Shown here one piece after another: positions 38,701 through 51,200 of a DNA stretch of 64,000 nt (the first letter of the stretch is position 1; every line of letters begins with the position of its first letter). The translations under genes and the position numbers were made by a program. The DNA is from Struthidea cinerea (Eukaryota > Chordata > Aves > Passeriformes > Corcoracidae): assembly GCA_013397865.1 (NCBI GenBank), contig VZTI01003934.1, positions 658,412-722,411 on the forward strand. Direction: 5' to 3'. The notes beneath the pieces are model-generated. The model had not been told where the DNA came from, did no database searches, and saw nothing but the letters and a program-made list of their open reading frames with translations.

Positions 38701-41700
38701 GAAACATTCTCCTTTAACTGTAAATATGTATTTTCTCTTAAGATTTAGTGGACATACCTGCCACTATGTGTTCCCACATAATCTTGACAAAGCTGTCCCG
38801 ATCACTCCGTGCCTGTTCATGGATGAAACCCAGAGCGTGGTTCATTTCATGCTGAATTGCTCCTTTATCCATGCAACCATTTTTCACCAGGCCTACTGCC
38901 TGACGTCCTCCAATCTTTCCAAAGTACGACCAGCAGCTAAGAACAAGCAATCAATAGCCAAAAGGATCACATTTAGCGAATACAAATATATAGATGTATT
39001 GATTATGTCACCAAGGTTCTCTAGATACACAGCCACAGAAGGGGACATGCAAATAGTCACTGGCATGAGATATCTAGACTTCTGAAAGCTGCCAAATGAC
39101 ATGGTGGGAGGGAAATAAAGCCTTTGTGATGATGATGGCAAATTTTAAACCAGTAAATTGGCTATATCAAACTGAGGCGAAGCATTATAAGGTGTTAAGC
39201 AAAGAACCTGAAACAATTATACTTATTTAAATTTTTACAACAATTAAGGAAAATTTCTTATTTTGAATTACACCCCATTATCTTTAAATCCACACACATA
39301 TTTATTCCTGCAGCCTATTAGCTAATGTAACTAGCAGTATATCTAAAGAAAAATGAGAAATTGCACTGGCTCTCTAAATCTTTACTGCTAGGATTAAAAA
39401 AAAACAATTACTTAAATCCAAAACAAACCAGAAAATAATCTGAAACACCTTTTGAGTGCTGCCACTCTCGGGAGACAAGGAGCTTACCTCTGCCCTCGTT
39501 CAACATACACGTAGTCTGTTTCTGTAGTGCGATTTACAAATTGCACACAGGTCAGTGTGGAGATCTCTTGCAAAGCATCAGCGATCCAAGACTTCTCTGT
39601 TATTGCTAGAAAGAGAATGGGGCCAGGAGAAATCTTTCTTGGTTAATCAAAAACCAAGGTGCATTGATGGGGTGCATTCCTTTAAAACTTCACAGCACTC
39701 ATTAGCTCTTTATCATACAAATATAGTGAAAAAAGGGCACAAAACATTCAGAGATCTTCAAACTGATTGGACTTTTATGGGGAAGTGTAACAATTACAGC
39801 TATCCCATATGCATACTTTTTAGAAGACAGCTGAAGGAAAGCAAAAGATTGGCATTGTTCCTTCCATTAGACAGAAGGGAAAAAATGAGACAGTTTCAGA
39901 TACAAATAGTTGGATTAAAGTATCCCAAATAAGCCAGCTGATTGTAGCCAAGCACCAAACCCCAATTTTGTTTATCAGAAAGAACAAATGCCTGCTGCAG
40001 CCCCCTTGGAATCACTTGAGACGGCCAAGGCTCTGAAGATTACAGTGTTTCTATTCAGGTACCAAATAAAGATCAGAGTATTTATCTACTTTGGAACATT
40101 TTGGCCTAATTTGGCTTCCTCAGTTATGAATCATCTACAACTGATGTGTATCTCAATTTCCTAATATTTAAACTTTGGAGAGAGGGAGATAGAGGGAGTA
40201 ACCCTCACCTATTCACAAGAGTATATGTTACAGTTCTGGAGGCACACGGGCAGAGAAGCAGCCCAGATAACACAGAGATTGGGCTTTTCTCAGTTCCTTT
40301 CCCTGAGGAACGGGAATCAGGCTCAGGCTGTATTTCACTTCCATGCCATTTTCTCTCTGGGTAAGATCTTTGAAGAAGGGTCTCTATGGAATTCACTCCT
40401 GCAGCCTTTTGCACAGGACAGAGGTATTGACTGACTAGAGGGAATCAACAAAGGAAAAAATATTTCCAAGGATTTTTCCTCCATTTTTGCCTCTACAGGG
40501 ATTCTAGTGTGGGAATATTTCTATGAGAGATTTGAAAGAAAATTATAGAGTTCAAAAACATGTTCCTGGTGGTAATTTTGACAAAAATACTTTCATAACG
40601 TGAACAAATTATACTTCTTCTAATGTACTTGCTAAATATCAAAGTACATTGTAGCTAGTGGGAACAAGCCAATATTTGAAATTACAATTAATTACCTGAC
40701 TATGGCCCAAGTAACCACATATTTTAGTGTGATCTGTTTGGAGTCTTAGCCAAACTTCCATAGGGCTAACAGGATAGAAAAAGAGACGTGTGACTAAATT
40801 CTCACTTGTACAAAGGTTGCTTTTGGTGCATGCCACAGAAACATAAAATAACAGGGAGTATAGGGGCTGGAAAATCAAGGCTAACTTTAGAGCATCCATT
40901 TGCATACACTCACAGAAATCAGAAGAGATGTTAACTGGAACCTTGACCAGTCCATCTTGTGACTTGGGCCATAAACAACTCTCACAGTTAATTGCACTGC
41001 GTCGCCCTCTTCTCAAGAGGATGTCTCCTTCATACACAGCTATTTCACTACCTGGCAGATGTAGAAAATAAAGAACAGACAAGGCACTGAGAAGGCAAAT
41101 ACGTGTGCAGAAAGGGAGACAAGAGGTACACACTAACCAAGATTTTGTATCTTTGGAAATTTCTTTCACTGAAGTTCATTTCCTAATAATGTGAGGAAGG
41201 ATTAGTATGCTAAGACTGGTTAGGTCTGCCTTGCTTCCTGGATAGAAAAGTTTAGTATTAATATAAATGTCATGGTGCAGCTGTAATCAAAGTCGTGACT
41301 AAATAAATTTTAGCTTAAGAAGCTTCGGGAGCTTTCAGAGGGAAATGCTAAGTATTAGAAATCATTGTTCTCTTTATTAGAGCTTGTGGAATTAAAGAAA
41401 AATCGTAATTGACCTCTGTAAAAATAGTATTAATCATACAAAAGAGATTACTGTTTTTATCATGCATATTGAATGTATGCAAGCCATTAATTTCCAGGTT
41501 AACTGGGAATTTGACATGAGACATTGTGACATGCTCCTCAGTTCTGACTCTAAAATACTGGGAATACATTTCTCACAGATAAAAGCTATCTGTTATTAGG
41601 CCAAAAAATTACAACAGTCTTGGGTATAGCAGACAGGAAAGTGCCATATATCACATAGGAAAGAAAACAAAGTGAAAAATACTCTGATTTGCTAGGGCTA

Positions 41701-42198
41701 CATATGGAAAAGAGCATTTCATGTAGCAATTGCTCAATAATTCTTCTTAATTTCTTTATTGCAACAGCATTAAAAAATCACACTGAATGTGACCTTAAAA
41801 CACATTTGAGTTCTGTGAATTGCCTTCCACTGATGCTGAAAAAAAAACATTTTCAAAGACAAAAATGCCAAATAATGATATTGAGGTATACAGATGCAGC
41901 TCTACCAAACCCTGTACTTATTTATATAATAATTACAATCAAACTCACCAAAATCATTCTTTCTTGTAGCTATCTGGAAAAAAAAAGCATATTTTAGTAC
42001 ATGCTCATCTCCATAGCAGAAAGCTTCTATCAAGTAGAATCACAGCAGTAAGAGTTTCTAATTAATTTTAAGATAGAGCAACTCAGCAGCAGCAATGTAA
42101 ATTCTCAACATCCCAGAGCAGGGACACACCTGGACAGGTTTAGTTAGTGCAAAGCTACAGAGAAATGCTAAATGAGTTGGCAGAAGAAAGTACTTCAT
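29484..42198 (-). CDS. Hatching-enzyme-like astacin metalloprotease with two CUB domains (UVS.2-like)
   Basis: This is a secreted zinc endopeptidase of the astacin family (M12A). The astacin-CUB-CUB layout is that of amphibian UVS.2/hatching enzymes, which digest egg envelopes. The coding exons are 42198-42130, 41973-41949, 41051-40914, 39605-39488, 38936-38758, 35117-35036, 34117-33990, 32266-32151, 31722-31497, 30398-30280 and 29714-29484. They total 1431 bases and 476 aa, with all phases consistent and no stop or frameshift. A signal peptide covers about residues 1-18. The short propeptide carries YEGDI with Asp41, the family's zinc-blocking switch, and ends RGRR at 46-49, a furin-type site. 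The catalytic motif HEMNHALGFIHEQARSD spans residues 146-162, with zinc ligands His146, 150 and 156 and base Glu147. The Met-turn SVMHY at 198-202 supplies Tyr202. CUB1 is about 249-359 and CUB2 about 363-476. The hatching role is inferred from the family; another astacin-CUB function is possible. Confidence 0.92.
30280..30398 (-). CDS. Astacin gene exon 10 (CUB2, first half)
   Basis: This exon encodes NCGATFRDSKGVITSPNYPS and onward to VGYK. It is the canonical start of a CUB domain. The donor is GTAAGG. Confidence 0.88.
31497..31722 (-). CDS. Astacin gene exon 9 (CUB1, second half)
   Basis: This exon encodes residues 286-360, with FLQFEAFDLQRSSDCSSDYI, then KYCGKGPLP and GFRASYNR. The donor is GTATGA. 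Confidence 0.9.
32151..32266 (-). CDS. Astacin gene exon 8 (CUB1, first half)
   Basis: This exon encodes CCSVLAKPKGSFSSVNYPSP and onward to RRSK. A nearer GTAAGG donor exists six bases upstream, but only the GTAATT donor joins exon 9 in frame with a full lysine codon. Confidence 0.85.
33990..34117 (-). CDS. Astacin gene exon 7 (end of protease domain)
   Basis: This exon encodes residues 205-246, ending IGQREGLSNLDVAKINKLYK and Cys246, the standard C-terminal helix of astacin proteases. Confidence 0.92.
35036..35117 (-). CDS. Astacin gene exon 6 (Met-turn)
   Basis: This exon encodes FGKMNSKNLGLPYDYSSVMH and YGA. It contains the SVMHY methionine turn and the zinc-coordinating tyrosine. Confidence 0.92.
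35118..38757 (-). other. Astacin gene intron 5
   Basis: This is a 3.6-kb intron between the zinc-motif exon and the Met-turn exon. It is AT-rich unique-looking DNA, and I see no exon or recognisable interspersed repeat. Confidence 0.7.
38758..38936 (-). CDS. Astacin gene exon 5 (catalytic zinc motif)
   Basis: This exon encodes CWSYFGKIGGRQAVGL, then HEMNHALGFIHEQARSDRD. All three histidine ligands, the catalytic glutamate and the R-x-D tail of the motif are intact. Confidence 0.94.
39488..39605 (-). CDS. Astacin gene exon 4
   Basis: This exon encodes ALQEISTLTCVQFVNRTTET and DYVYVERGQ, the conserved N-lobe of the protease with Cys97. Confidence 0.9.
40914..41051 (-). CDS. Astacin gene exon 3 (propeptide switch and mature N-terminus)
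   Basis: This exon encodes SEIAVYEGDILLRRGRRSAI, then NCESCLWPKSQDGLVKVPV. It holds the inhibitory Asp41, the RGRR cleavage site and the CxxCLWPK start typical of hatching enzymes. The donor is GTGAGT. Confidence 0.9.
41949..41973 (-). CDS. Astacin gene exon 2 (25-base microexon)
   Basis: This exon encodes IATRKNDF plus one base. It has a TTTTTTCCAG acceptor and a G/GTGAGT donor. It is needed to convert the phase-0 end of exon 1 into the phase-1 start of exon 3. Confidence 0.75.
42130..42198 (-). CDS. Astacin gene exon 1 (signal peptide)
   Basis: This exon encodes MKYFLLPTHLAFLCSFALTK and PVQ, a typical cleavable signal peptide with a hydrophobic core. It ends at a CAG/GTGTGT donor. Confidence 0.8.
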
Positions 42199-42273
42199 CT
42201 TCAAATTTCCAAGATGATCTTCTCTGCTCTGCAGCTCAGTTCTCAAAATTGTGATTAGTTTACTTGGGGCAAG

Positions 42274-42280
42274 TTTTATG
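42274..42280 (-). promoter_or_regulatory. TATA-like box of the astacin gene
   Basis: CATAAAA on the minus strand lies about 80 bases before the ATG, leaving room for a 5' UTR of about 50 bases. There is no CpG island here, which fits a tissue-restricted TATA promoter. The assignment rests on position alone. Confidence 0.35.
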
Positions 42281-45200
42281 GGAAAGCTCCTGCTGTTGTT
42301 AACAAGAGTAACGAAATTAAATAACAAGAAGTATTTTCACAAAACAAACAAGCTGCAGGACCTCTCAAGAGAATTTCCAGGCTCTCATTTCTTATTTATC
42401 TTTAGAAAACAGAGGAAGTGGAGCAATAGGAAAGAAAATTCAGTAACCTTGAAGTGACTCATCTTTAATTCTAAGAACCCATGAGCTGCTGCAGGTCCCC
42501 TCACTGCTGACCAAGGGACAGGATATCCAGCAGCAGTCTGTTTACAGCAAAACTCCATCTCAAGGAACTCTTTGATCCATCCACAATGACTACCTGTAAT
42601 AGTAACTCCATAGCTTGCTGTCAGGAGACACCCTGCTCTGCAGAGCCCATCTATCTGCCTGTCCCCTCTGTGCACAGCTCTCAGCCAGGCATTTCTGGCC
42701 AGGAGCACTAGAAATCTGTTGGAGTCAGAGATGAATCTGATTGTTGACAGAAATTGTTTTTCCAACATGGTATCTTGCAATATAATCATTGCTGACAGAA
42801 ATTGTGTGTCTTTCTGGAGTCTGCAGATACATAAAACCACCAGGTCACAGAGTTTCGGCTTCCCAGCTTCTGGGAAGCCCTCCTGCCTTTGATGTCCCTG
42901 AATAGAAACAAGACTAGAAAAGCAGGCTGAATCCTAGAAAACTCGCACTGTAAGAGTAAGCCACAGAATCAGAATATTCATGCTAAAGCCACATGAACAT
43001 CACCATAGGCAGGCAGATCCTGCTTTCTTCTCCCAGCCTCAGCCCCTGCACAAATACTGAGGAGCTACAGAAAATGGTAAAGATTTACTGTATCAGTTCT
43101 TTAAGAAACAAGCAAGAAAACCTTTGACATTTCCTGTAAAGACAAAATTTTCAGGAACCTATGTGGTTCACAGCAGATCAAGATGGTAAGTGCCTTTCCA
43201 GAGAGATATATGGGCTGGTCCTTTGTTTTTGAGTACTTTGCTAGGAAAATTTTAGCTGATACTATGTAAAGCTTGGCTACTAATATTTTCATTTTACCCT
43301 ACTAATAGTTTGCTCCTCAACTTTCTAATACGTTCCACATTTCTGTGACTTCCACAATTTATCTACAGTTACCATTTCCATGTAGATTATACTGCAATAA
43401 TGAAGTGCAGATAAAAAGGACCCCTTTTTCTTTGGCTGATCAGAGGATGAAGTTCAAAGTCCTCATTAGCTTATTATATCGTTAAGCAGAGCTCTTCCAG
43501 TACAGTTCCAAGCAACCTCTGTGTCTATTCAAGATCAGGCTCAAAAGAGAGACAGGAGTCACAGGAGCATATTTCTGCTGCTATACATCACAAAATGACA
43601 GAGGAGAGAGCAGAAGTTATTAGGCAATAAAAGCAAGAGAACAAGACCAGATCACTGTGGAGAGCCCGGAACTGGGTCACTCCAGGTGTGCAGCAAGCAG
43701 GGATAGGAGGGCCCTTTGAAGTTCTGCCATACAGTTTTGCGTATCCATTCCATGGGGAAAAAAACCCCTCAAATCAAGAGATTTATCCCATGGTTTAATT
43801 AGTTTTCCTGACTGCCAGAAACAGCTGGGTATTTTTCAAGGCTAATTTATAGACCAAAGTCTCGTATCACCTGATAACACATTATCAGGAGTTGTCTCAG
43901 ATGCAAATTTCCTTTTTGATGCTGCTTGTCTACATTATCTGCTTTGATATTCTACCAGAATACTGTTCAGGTCTTGGTTTCATTATCTATCCAAATAATT
44001 TGACTACACAGCTGTAACTTGCTTTACTTCTCCCATATGCCTTTTCTTACACTGCATGTGACACTTCTCATTCTTAGCCACGCTGTCCTTGATCTGCCAC
44101 ATATTTTATCACTGCTGTTTGTTAGAAATTTTAATATGATGTTCATCACATTTTTGGTGATGCTTACTTAGTTTCACCTTTATTCCATGACAGAGAATGG
44201 GCACTCCTTTCACCACGTAATCCAAATAGCTTTTGGCAAAATGTTAAATGACAAAGTTAGAAAAACCGAACACCTGTGGGTGTTTAAGTATAGGGTTTTT
44301 CCCTAGTTCTGTATCAGTAGCAGGTATCATCACAAGCAGTAAGTATAGTGTGTCCCGTGTTTTTTCCATAATGAGAAAGTACAGAGGCATTTTCCCTGGC
44401 TAAAGCATTAGAGTGAATGAACCTATGAAGGGTTCCCTTCCTGTGAAGGAAAACAAAATTTGGGAGAGTGAATGGCCATGTGATTGTCTAAGGATTCAGT
44501 GGAATATCACTTTAAAGCTCAGTTCCTCAGCTATTTACTTAAAAAGCAGGCAATTTCTAGTGAGAAAACAGTTGGCATAACTCAACTGTGTGTTCACCTT
44601 AGGAAGCTTATTACTTTTGAGGAGGAATCACAGATATCTCTACATGTTTAAACAGGCCAACTTTTCTTACTATATTAAAAATCCTAATTTTAAAAGTAAC
44701 AATTGTAGAAAACATTGCACTTACTACATGTCAATTCTTTTTAAGGCTGTTTTGAGCAACTCTGCATTCAGACAGAAGTCAGATTCTGCAGAAGAGCATT
44801 TTAAAATAACTTTGTAGCCATTAAATGAAGCTATTATACTACACTATTACAGGCTGAAAAGAGTTAAACAATAAGAACATACACAAAACTTCCTTTGTGT
44901 TTAAAATTATGTTATTTAAGAATTAACTGTTTATAGATATTGTGTCTTCCAGGATGCTAGGATTAGTGAAATCATGCAATTCATGCCTCATTAGCTGATT
45001 GAGAGAAGAAAATGAGCTTTCCTGCTTTTGAGTTGCCAGTCAGTTAATCAGTTTAGAATAATTAAATCATTGACCTTGATCAAGTGCAAAAGTGTTTTGG
45101 CTTTTGCAGAAAAGGTCAAAATCGCAAAACCAATATTTTGTAAATCTGGTTCCTGGTCCTTACTTTGTCCCCGTTACCAGGCAGCAAAAGCAAACCTTTC

Positions 45201-48200
45201 ATAGAAAAGGTTACTATAGAGCAAAGCATACACTTGACACAAAAACCTTTGAATGCTAGTTTTAATATAATTAGTCAATTGAGGTGTATATTACAGCATT
45301 TTAGTCCACTGCATATATTGACATATTTCTACATTTTAGGTATGTTTTTATTCAAAAGAAAGATTTATTCTTTAAAAGAAAAAAATCGCCAGTGTCAATA
45401 CTGAACTATGCTGAAATTAGCTTAAAACCAACATGTGTGCGGACTCTGCTCCTCCCAGACCTCCCACAGCAGTGTGATCTCTGCTATTTTACCACCACTT
45501 ATCTTTTTCCTTTCCAGCGTCAAAATGATACCATAGTGTTAGGAAGGAGAGGCACAAGTCCAAAGACTCTGCACTGGAGATGACTCCAGAGGTCATGAGC
45601 CTTAGCCCCAGATGATGGCTAGAGACAAGAATCAGCTGAAGCATTTAGAGCAAAGTCGGTTTTCTCTGATTTGCAGTAGCTGTAGGCTGAAGAGAACTTT
45701 ACTATAGCGTTTGAACTTGATGCATGGGGAAAGTTGGGTTCCTGGAGACAAACTACAAAGGTTGCTTTCAGTATTTGAGTATCTACGTAGCCAAGGACTG
45801 AGCCAGATGGGACTGGTTGGTCTATAGCTTCTCTGGTTCTAGTAAAACCTGGTCTGAAACCATTTTCCAACTGCAAACATCACACTAAAGCATTGTTTTA
45901 TGTTCAGACACGTCCTGATTTAATGCTGCTCTCTAGTGGTTTGCCATTTGTGCAAGTGGGACACATTTCCAGGAACAGTCAGGAATGCCCCATCACCACT
46001 CACAGCCTGCTCACTCCTTTGATCCCTGTCTCAGCAGGGACCACTAACTGCTTCCTGCAGAAAATGCTTACAAGCATGAAGAGTCTGTCCTGTAAAGCTG
46101 TGCTGAGAAGTGATGCATCGGTTTTAGCCTGAACCATCTCAAAACTTTGTTTTAGCTTCTGCTACTTGTTACTGCGGTACACACCTCCTCCAGATACTTA
46201 CAGATTATACATTCAAATGCCACTATGTGTTTCTGATGTGCTTTGATGGCCTATTAGGAAAACGGGCCATTTACCTGCACCATTTTCTCTAAAAGATTCT
46301 TAAATTTCAAGATTTGTTTTATCAATGAGTCCTCCTAGGAGCTTTTACTGCGAACCCAAATACTCCTCCAACTCTGTCCTAGCTTCCCTTCAACTACACA
46401 GCATAGGTCATTACCCCTTTCCTGGTTTGCCTTGAAAGAGAACCAAGACTAATGGGCCAGAAGGGAACAGCCAGAAAAGGGCTACTCTGTAAGGGTGGCT
46501 CCCTAGGAGCTGTGGCTACAGGAGTCTCTCAGTACCTCAGCACAGCCTCTTTGATGTGTTGAATTGCATCCAGAAGCTGAAGGCAGAGACAAGACTAAAG
46601 ACAAGGACACAACATAGATCCAAGGTCCAGGAAAGAGACCAAGACTAGGCCAAAGATATGGTATGGAAGAAATGCAGTTGCTCATCCTGGATCCTTTTTA
46701 AAGTTTGATTGCAGTTTCCTGTAGCTCTGGCACTGTGGTGATTTAAGCAGCACTTACTGAGCTCACTCAGGAGCTGAGCAGTTTCATATGTGAGCTGCCT
46801 CTGGACTCCTGGGTGAGCATCATCTGCTCCTAGCAAGTTGTTACTATTTACTGCACTGATTTGTGCTAAAACCTTTTCTTGTCAGCAGTGATATTTTCTC
46901 TGAGACATTCTTCCTAAACCTGAGATTTTCTCAGATCAACTCCTGTAAGGAGTGTTTTATCAGGAACATCCCTGTTCTGCTCTGTAGCACATCAACCTAA
47001 GGGATGCACAGCTTTGCTGCAGTAACCTTATCTTCTCCTTCACTATTTGCTTATCTACTGATTCCATCAACTTTGATAGATTTTTGTTGGTTTTTTAAAT
47101 TCTCTTTTAACCCATGTTAAATGTTGCCATTTGTCAGAATTTACACTGCTTTTTATTTTCACCACTCAGATCTTCCATTCTTTATTTCTGCTGCTCCCTG
47201 TGTCTAAGCATGATTGCTGTACTTTTACAATGTTTAGTACGCATTTTATTTCCATTTCAGATAATGATATTTTCTTGCCAATTTCAAGTTTTTATTCTTT
47301 TAGTTAGTCCTTTTGTCTAATTTCTTTGCTTTTTGGGAATCTTTTTACAGGTTCATATTACAAGTGTGTATTTTTTGAGTCTTTCTCTGCAACCAGAATT
47401 TGGACTTTATAAAAACATAGAAACATATATACATGTACCTATGCATTTCCACAGCAGCTTTCAGGGCAAGAAAGAAAACTGTTTCTATACACAAGAGATT
47501 GCTTTCAGATGAAATTTCTTAATAGGTGAGCATTGAGCACCTGGGAGAAAACAAACATTTCTTTTATAAATCTGTCAGGATGATACTTCAGAAATAGAAT
47601 AGGTTCAGTTTCTCTGAGTATTTGTAGGGACAACACGTGTTTTGGGACTACACTGCTAGGCTAAAAAAATGTCAAGAAAAATGTACAAGCGGATAATAGT
47701 GTTCAGAACTTTCTTAGCATGTCTCATTCAAATTATTATGAAAATACATTAAAATATTACACTGAAAAATGGGGTGAGTAGCTGCATTTCATCAATAAAG
47801 AAATTCAGGTGCTGACTCCTGAAAAGCATATCCAGGATCTCTCAGGAGTAGAATGAGAACTGAGTCCCATGTCCTGACTCTCTATGTGGATTGCTACACA
47901 TTCCTGACAAGCAATATTCAGCAAAGGAACAGAGACTCCAGTTTTCAAGCATTCTCTTGTAAGCACTTACATAGCAGCTGGGTGCTATTATCTCATTTCT
48001 ACACAGAAATTAAGGTCAAATCTGGAACCAGGAAATCTGAGAACCCGCTGTAGTATCTTAGTGCTGGTTGATATTTAAGTCAGGTATTTTGGATCCCAAT
48101 GTTCTACAAGGAAAAAAAATTAAAATTCAGTTGGTCACTGTCTTTCTCCTGGAGACTTAAAAGGAGCTGAAAATGCTGTATAAAGGTACATTGCTGTCTC

Positions 48201-51200
48201 TGTCAGCTGAAGAACCATACACATCATGAAGAGTAAAATTAAGGCAAAGAAAGAAGGAAGAGAAAAATAAGGTGACAGAATCTGAGTCTGTGGTATCTGA
48301 ACCTGTGCTTTCTGACAGCTGTGGGATTGCCACAGCATTTTGTGCAGTTCTGCTATGCAAACGTAGCACTTTCCCTGGCTGCAGTGGAGAACTGAGACCT
48401 TTAGCATTTTGCTTCTTAAATAGCTCATATATTTTTCAGCAGTTACTAGAATCCATATAACCTGCCTGTGCTTTTATCTCCAGGGCAATGCTAGTATCCT
48501 ATCTCCATGGTAGCCCTACAGTAGGCAAACGAAGGTCAATATTTTTCTTTTTAGAGCTATAATTATCAAGGCACAGCCCATTAGTGGAGAATAGTATGAA
48601 GGAGATGAAAGTTCCCTTTCTTGGCAGTAATAGTCCCACCACATTTCACTGGGCTCAGAAAAAGGATTAACTGTACATGCTAATCCCCACATGCAGGCAT
48701 AAAAGCGTAAATGCATAAATGCAAAGTACAGAGTTTTGCATAGGGGCAGTGTCTCTTGCAAGCACCTAAGCATACAAACCCTAACAAATATTTGCTCTGC
48801 AAGGGGTTTTTTAAGAGTGTATGGAATGTGTAACAAGCATTTAAACACTCTGTGCAAAACACTTCTCGTGTAGTTTTGTGGTGAAGCCAAGGTATGAATC
48901 TCCCTCCCCCACTCCCTCTAATCCACTGCTGTGAGTTGGGTCTGAGATGGAACTGGATTCCTGTCAAAATGATGGTTAAGTATTATATCATCAGCTCTGA
49001 AGCATTGTTGTCACCCACTTTGTGTGCAAGTCCAATTAAATATTCAGAAATACATGAGAGTGCATCTTTTGACTAATGTACTGCTAAGCATTTTTTTATA
49101 CCTGTGCCCCCATCATTCCTGTTCATGCAGCATCCCCAGTGTATGGTTTAATCCATGGTAAATTATTCCCTCTTTCATGCAGCTTTTGCTTCGAGTAATT
49201 ATCTGGGAGCCTCTGTTCTTACTAAAGTGAGACCAGCACCTACAGAATGAAATACAGTCCTCTAGAGTTCATTGATGATGGGTCTTCATTATCTGAAGAC
49301 TGGGAGTTGCTCTAACCCTAATCTATAAGAAGAGAGTCAGTCACCTGTGTCAGCTTGCAATATCTGTATTGACTGTAATTGCAAAAACTACACATGGATT
49401 GCACATTACACTGAAAAAGGGAACGTGTAACCCTATTCTTTGTTTAATCTCAGTCATTCTGGGATTACAAGTAATTGGTTTGAAGTGTTCGGCACCCTAG
49501 ACTCCATTCCACATGCTGACATCTGCCCTAGCCTGACATGACAGGCAGCCTGAACACAGACCTGCCTCTGTGGATGCTGTCTGGGGGATTTTTTAGAATT
49601 TTTTTTTGCCTAGTGATTGGACTTTCCCATCAATATTAATGTGTATTGTCAACTGCTCTTGGTGGAAACTTGTTTTGAGCAGAAACTGTTGAATGTGGGT
49701 ACTTTTAAAAGCTACACAAAGTGTGACTGTGTGAGAAGTGAAGCATCTCTGGCAGTTACTGTGTTAGTATGGTGACATTGGCTGTCATTTTTCTTTTTGC
49801 TATAGATTCCCAGGTAGCTGCTCTCTGCCTGTTTTACTAGGCAGTTCAACAACACTGTCACTATTCCAGAGGGTGTCTTCTAACATTAATATGGATCTAA
49901 TGCAAGGCAGTGGATGCTTTGTGGATCAGTGGTCAAGTTGGAAAGATGACCTGGGAGAGGGAGTAAGAGGGCAGGTCCAAGAGACACTTGGCTAAAGCTG
50001 CAGTGGACAAACAGATCTGGAATTAGTTACGGCCCAAAGTACACCTGTCGATCTTAGGAAAGTTCACACAGTGCCCAGCGGAGAAAAAAGCCACTGATGT
50101 TAATCTTTCATCTCTAAAAGAAGAGGGGAAAGGAAAATTCCACTTACTCAAAAGGAACACAAACTCAGCAGAAGGTTAACCAAGTCAATGTTTCATTACA
50201 TCTTAACACTGTGAGGTACAATTTATGCTGGAATAAAAGTGGATCTCAGTTCAGTGCCACTAGTATACTTTTTGGACCACAGATTCTGGGCTTGAAGGCA
50301 ACTAGTTGATTTTTCATCCCTGTTGTTATCAATATTGAGAAGAAATTTTACCCTGGAGAGGGGAGATCACATGATGGATGATAAATTCATTAGAGGATGT
50401 TGGCCAGAAGCACAGGTTATAGGAAACACCATAACTTTGCAAGCATTATCAAGTCAGTGTCTCCTTCCTATAAAAGCATTTACTGTCTGTGTAGGTGGAA
50501 AAAAGATACTTAAACAGGTCAAAAATACCCTGTAAAGAAAGAAACTGCCATAAGAATTTTATTGTTCATGATAGGGGTGAATTATTATCTAGAGCCTTGT
50601 TCTGACGTCCTGAGAACATATCACTGGTGATTCCAAATGTCAGCAGAATCTACTAGCAGAGCTTTGCTGTCTTTACTGTTCTGAGTCTTTGGCATGAGTT
50701 CATAGTAAAAATTAATCTGAAAATTTCTGAAATCTGGGAAGCTCTGTATGTGAATCCAGTTATGCATCCTGGCATTTTGGCAAAAACAGTTTTCTATTGC
50801 AAGACTTTGAAGCCTACATAAAAATTAAATTGCCTTTGTGCTCTATAACTAAAGGCATATGAAATACAGCAGCTTTGTTTAAGTGAGCCCAAAAGTTCAA
50901 ACTTGCTTATTTTCTGGTTTTTTCCCTCATTAAAATTGTCAAAACCTGCTTTTATTGCCAAACACATGGCTTTTGATGAAATGCAGCTTTCAGTCGCTTT
51001 TTAGGCTGGATTTTGCAGATAATCTCATTTGACTTTTAATTTTGGAAACCTATCAGCATAGATGCTTTCACAGTTTATTTGGTATAAAGTGATTTCAAAT
51101 CTTGTTAGTTTATTTTTCTCAGTGATTCAAAGTTAGCCACATACTACATGAACAAGCTATCTACCTTTATTATATTTTAAAGCTAAACTAAAATTAGTAT

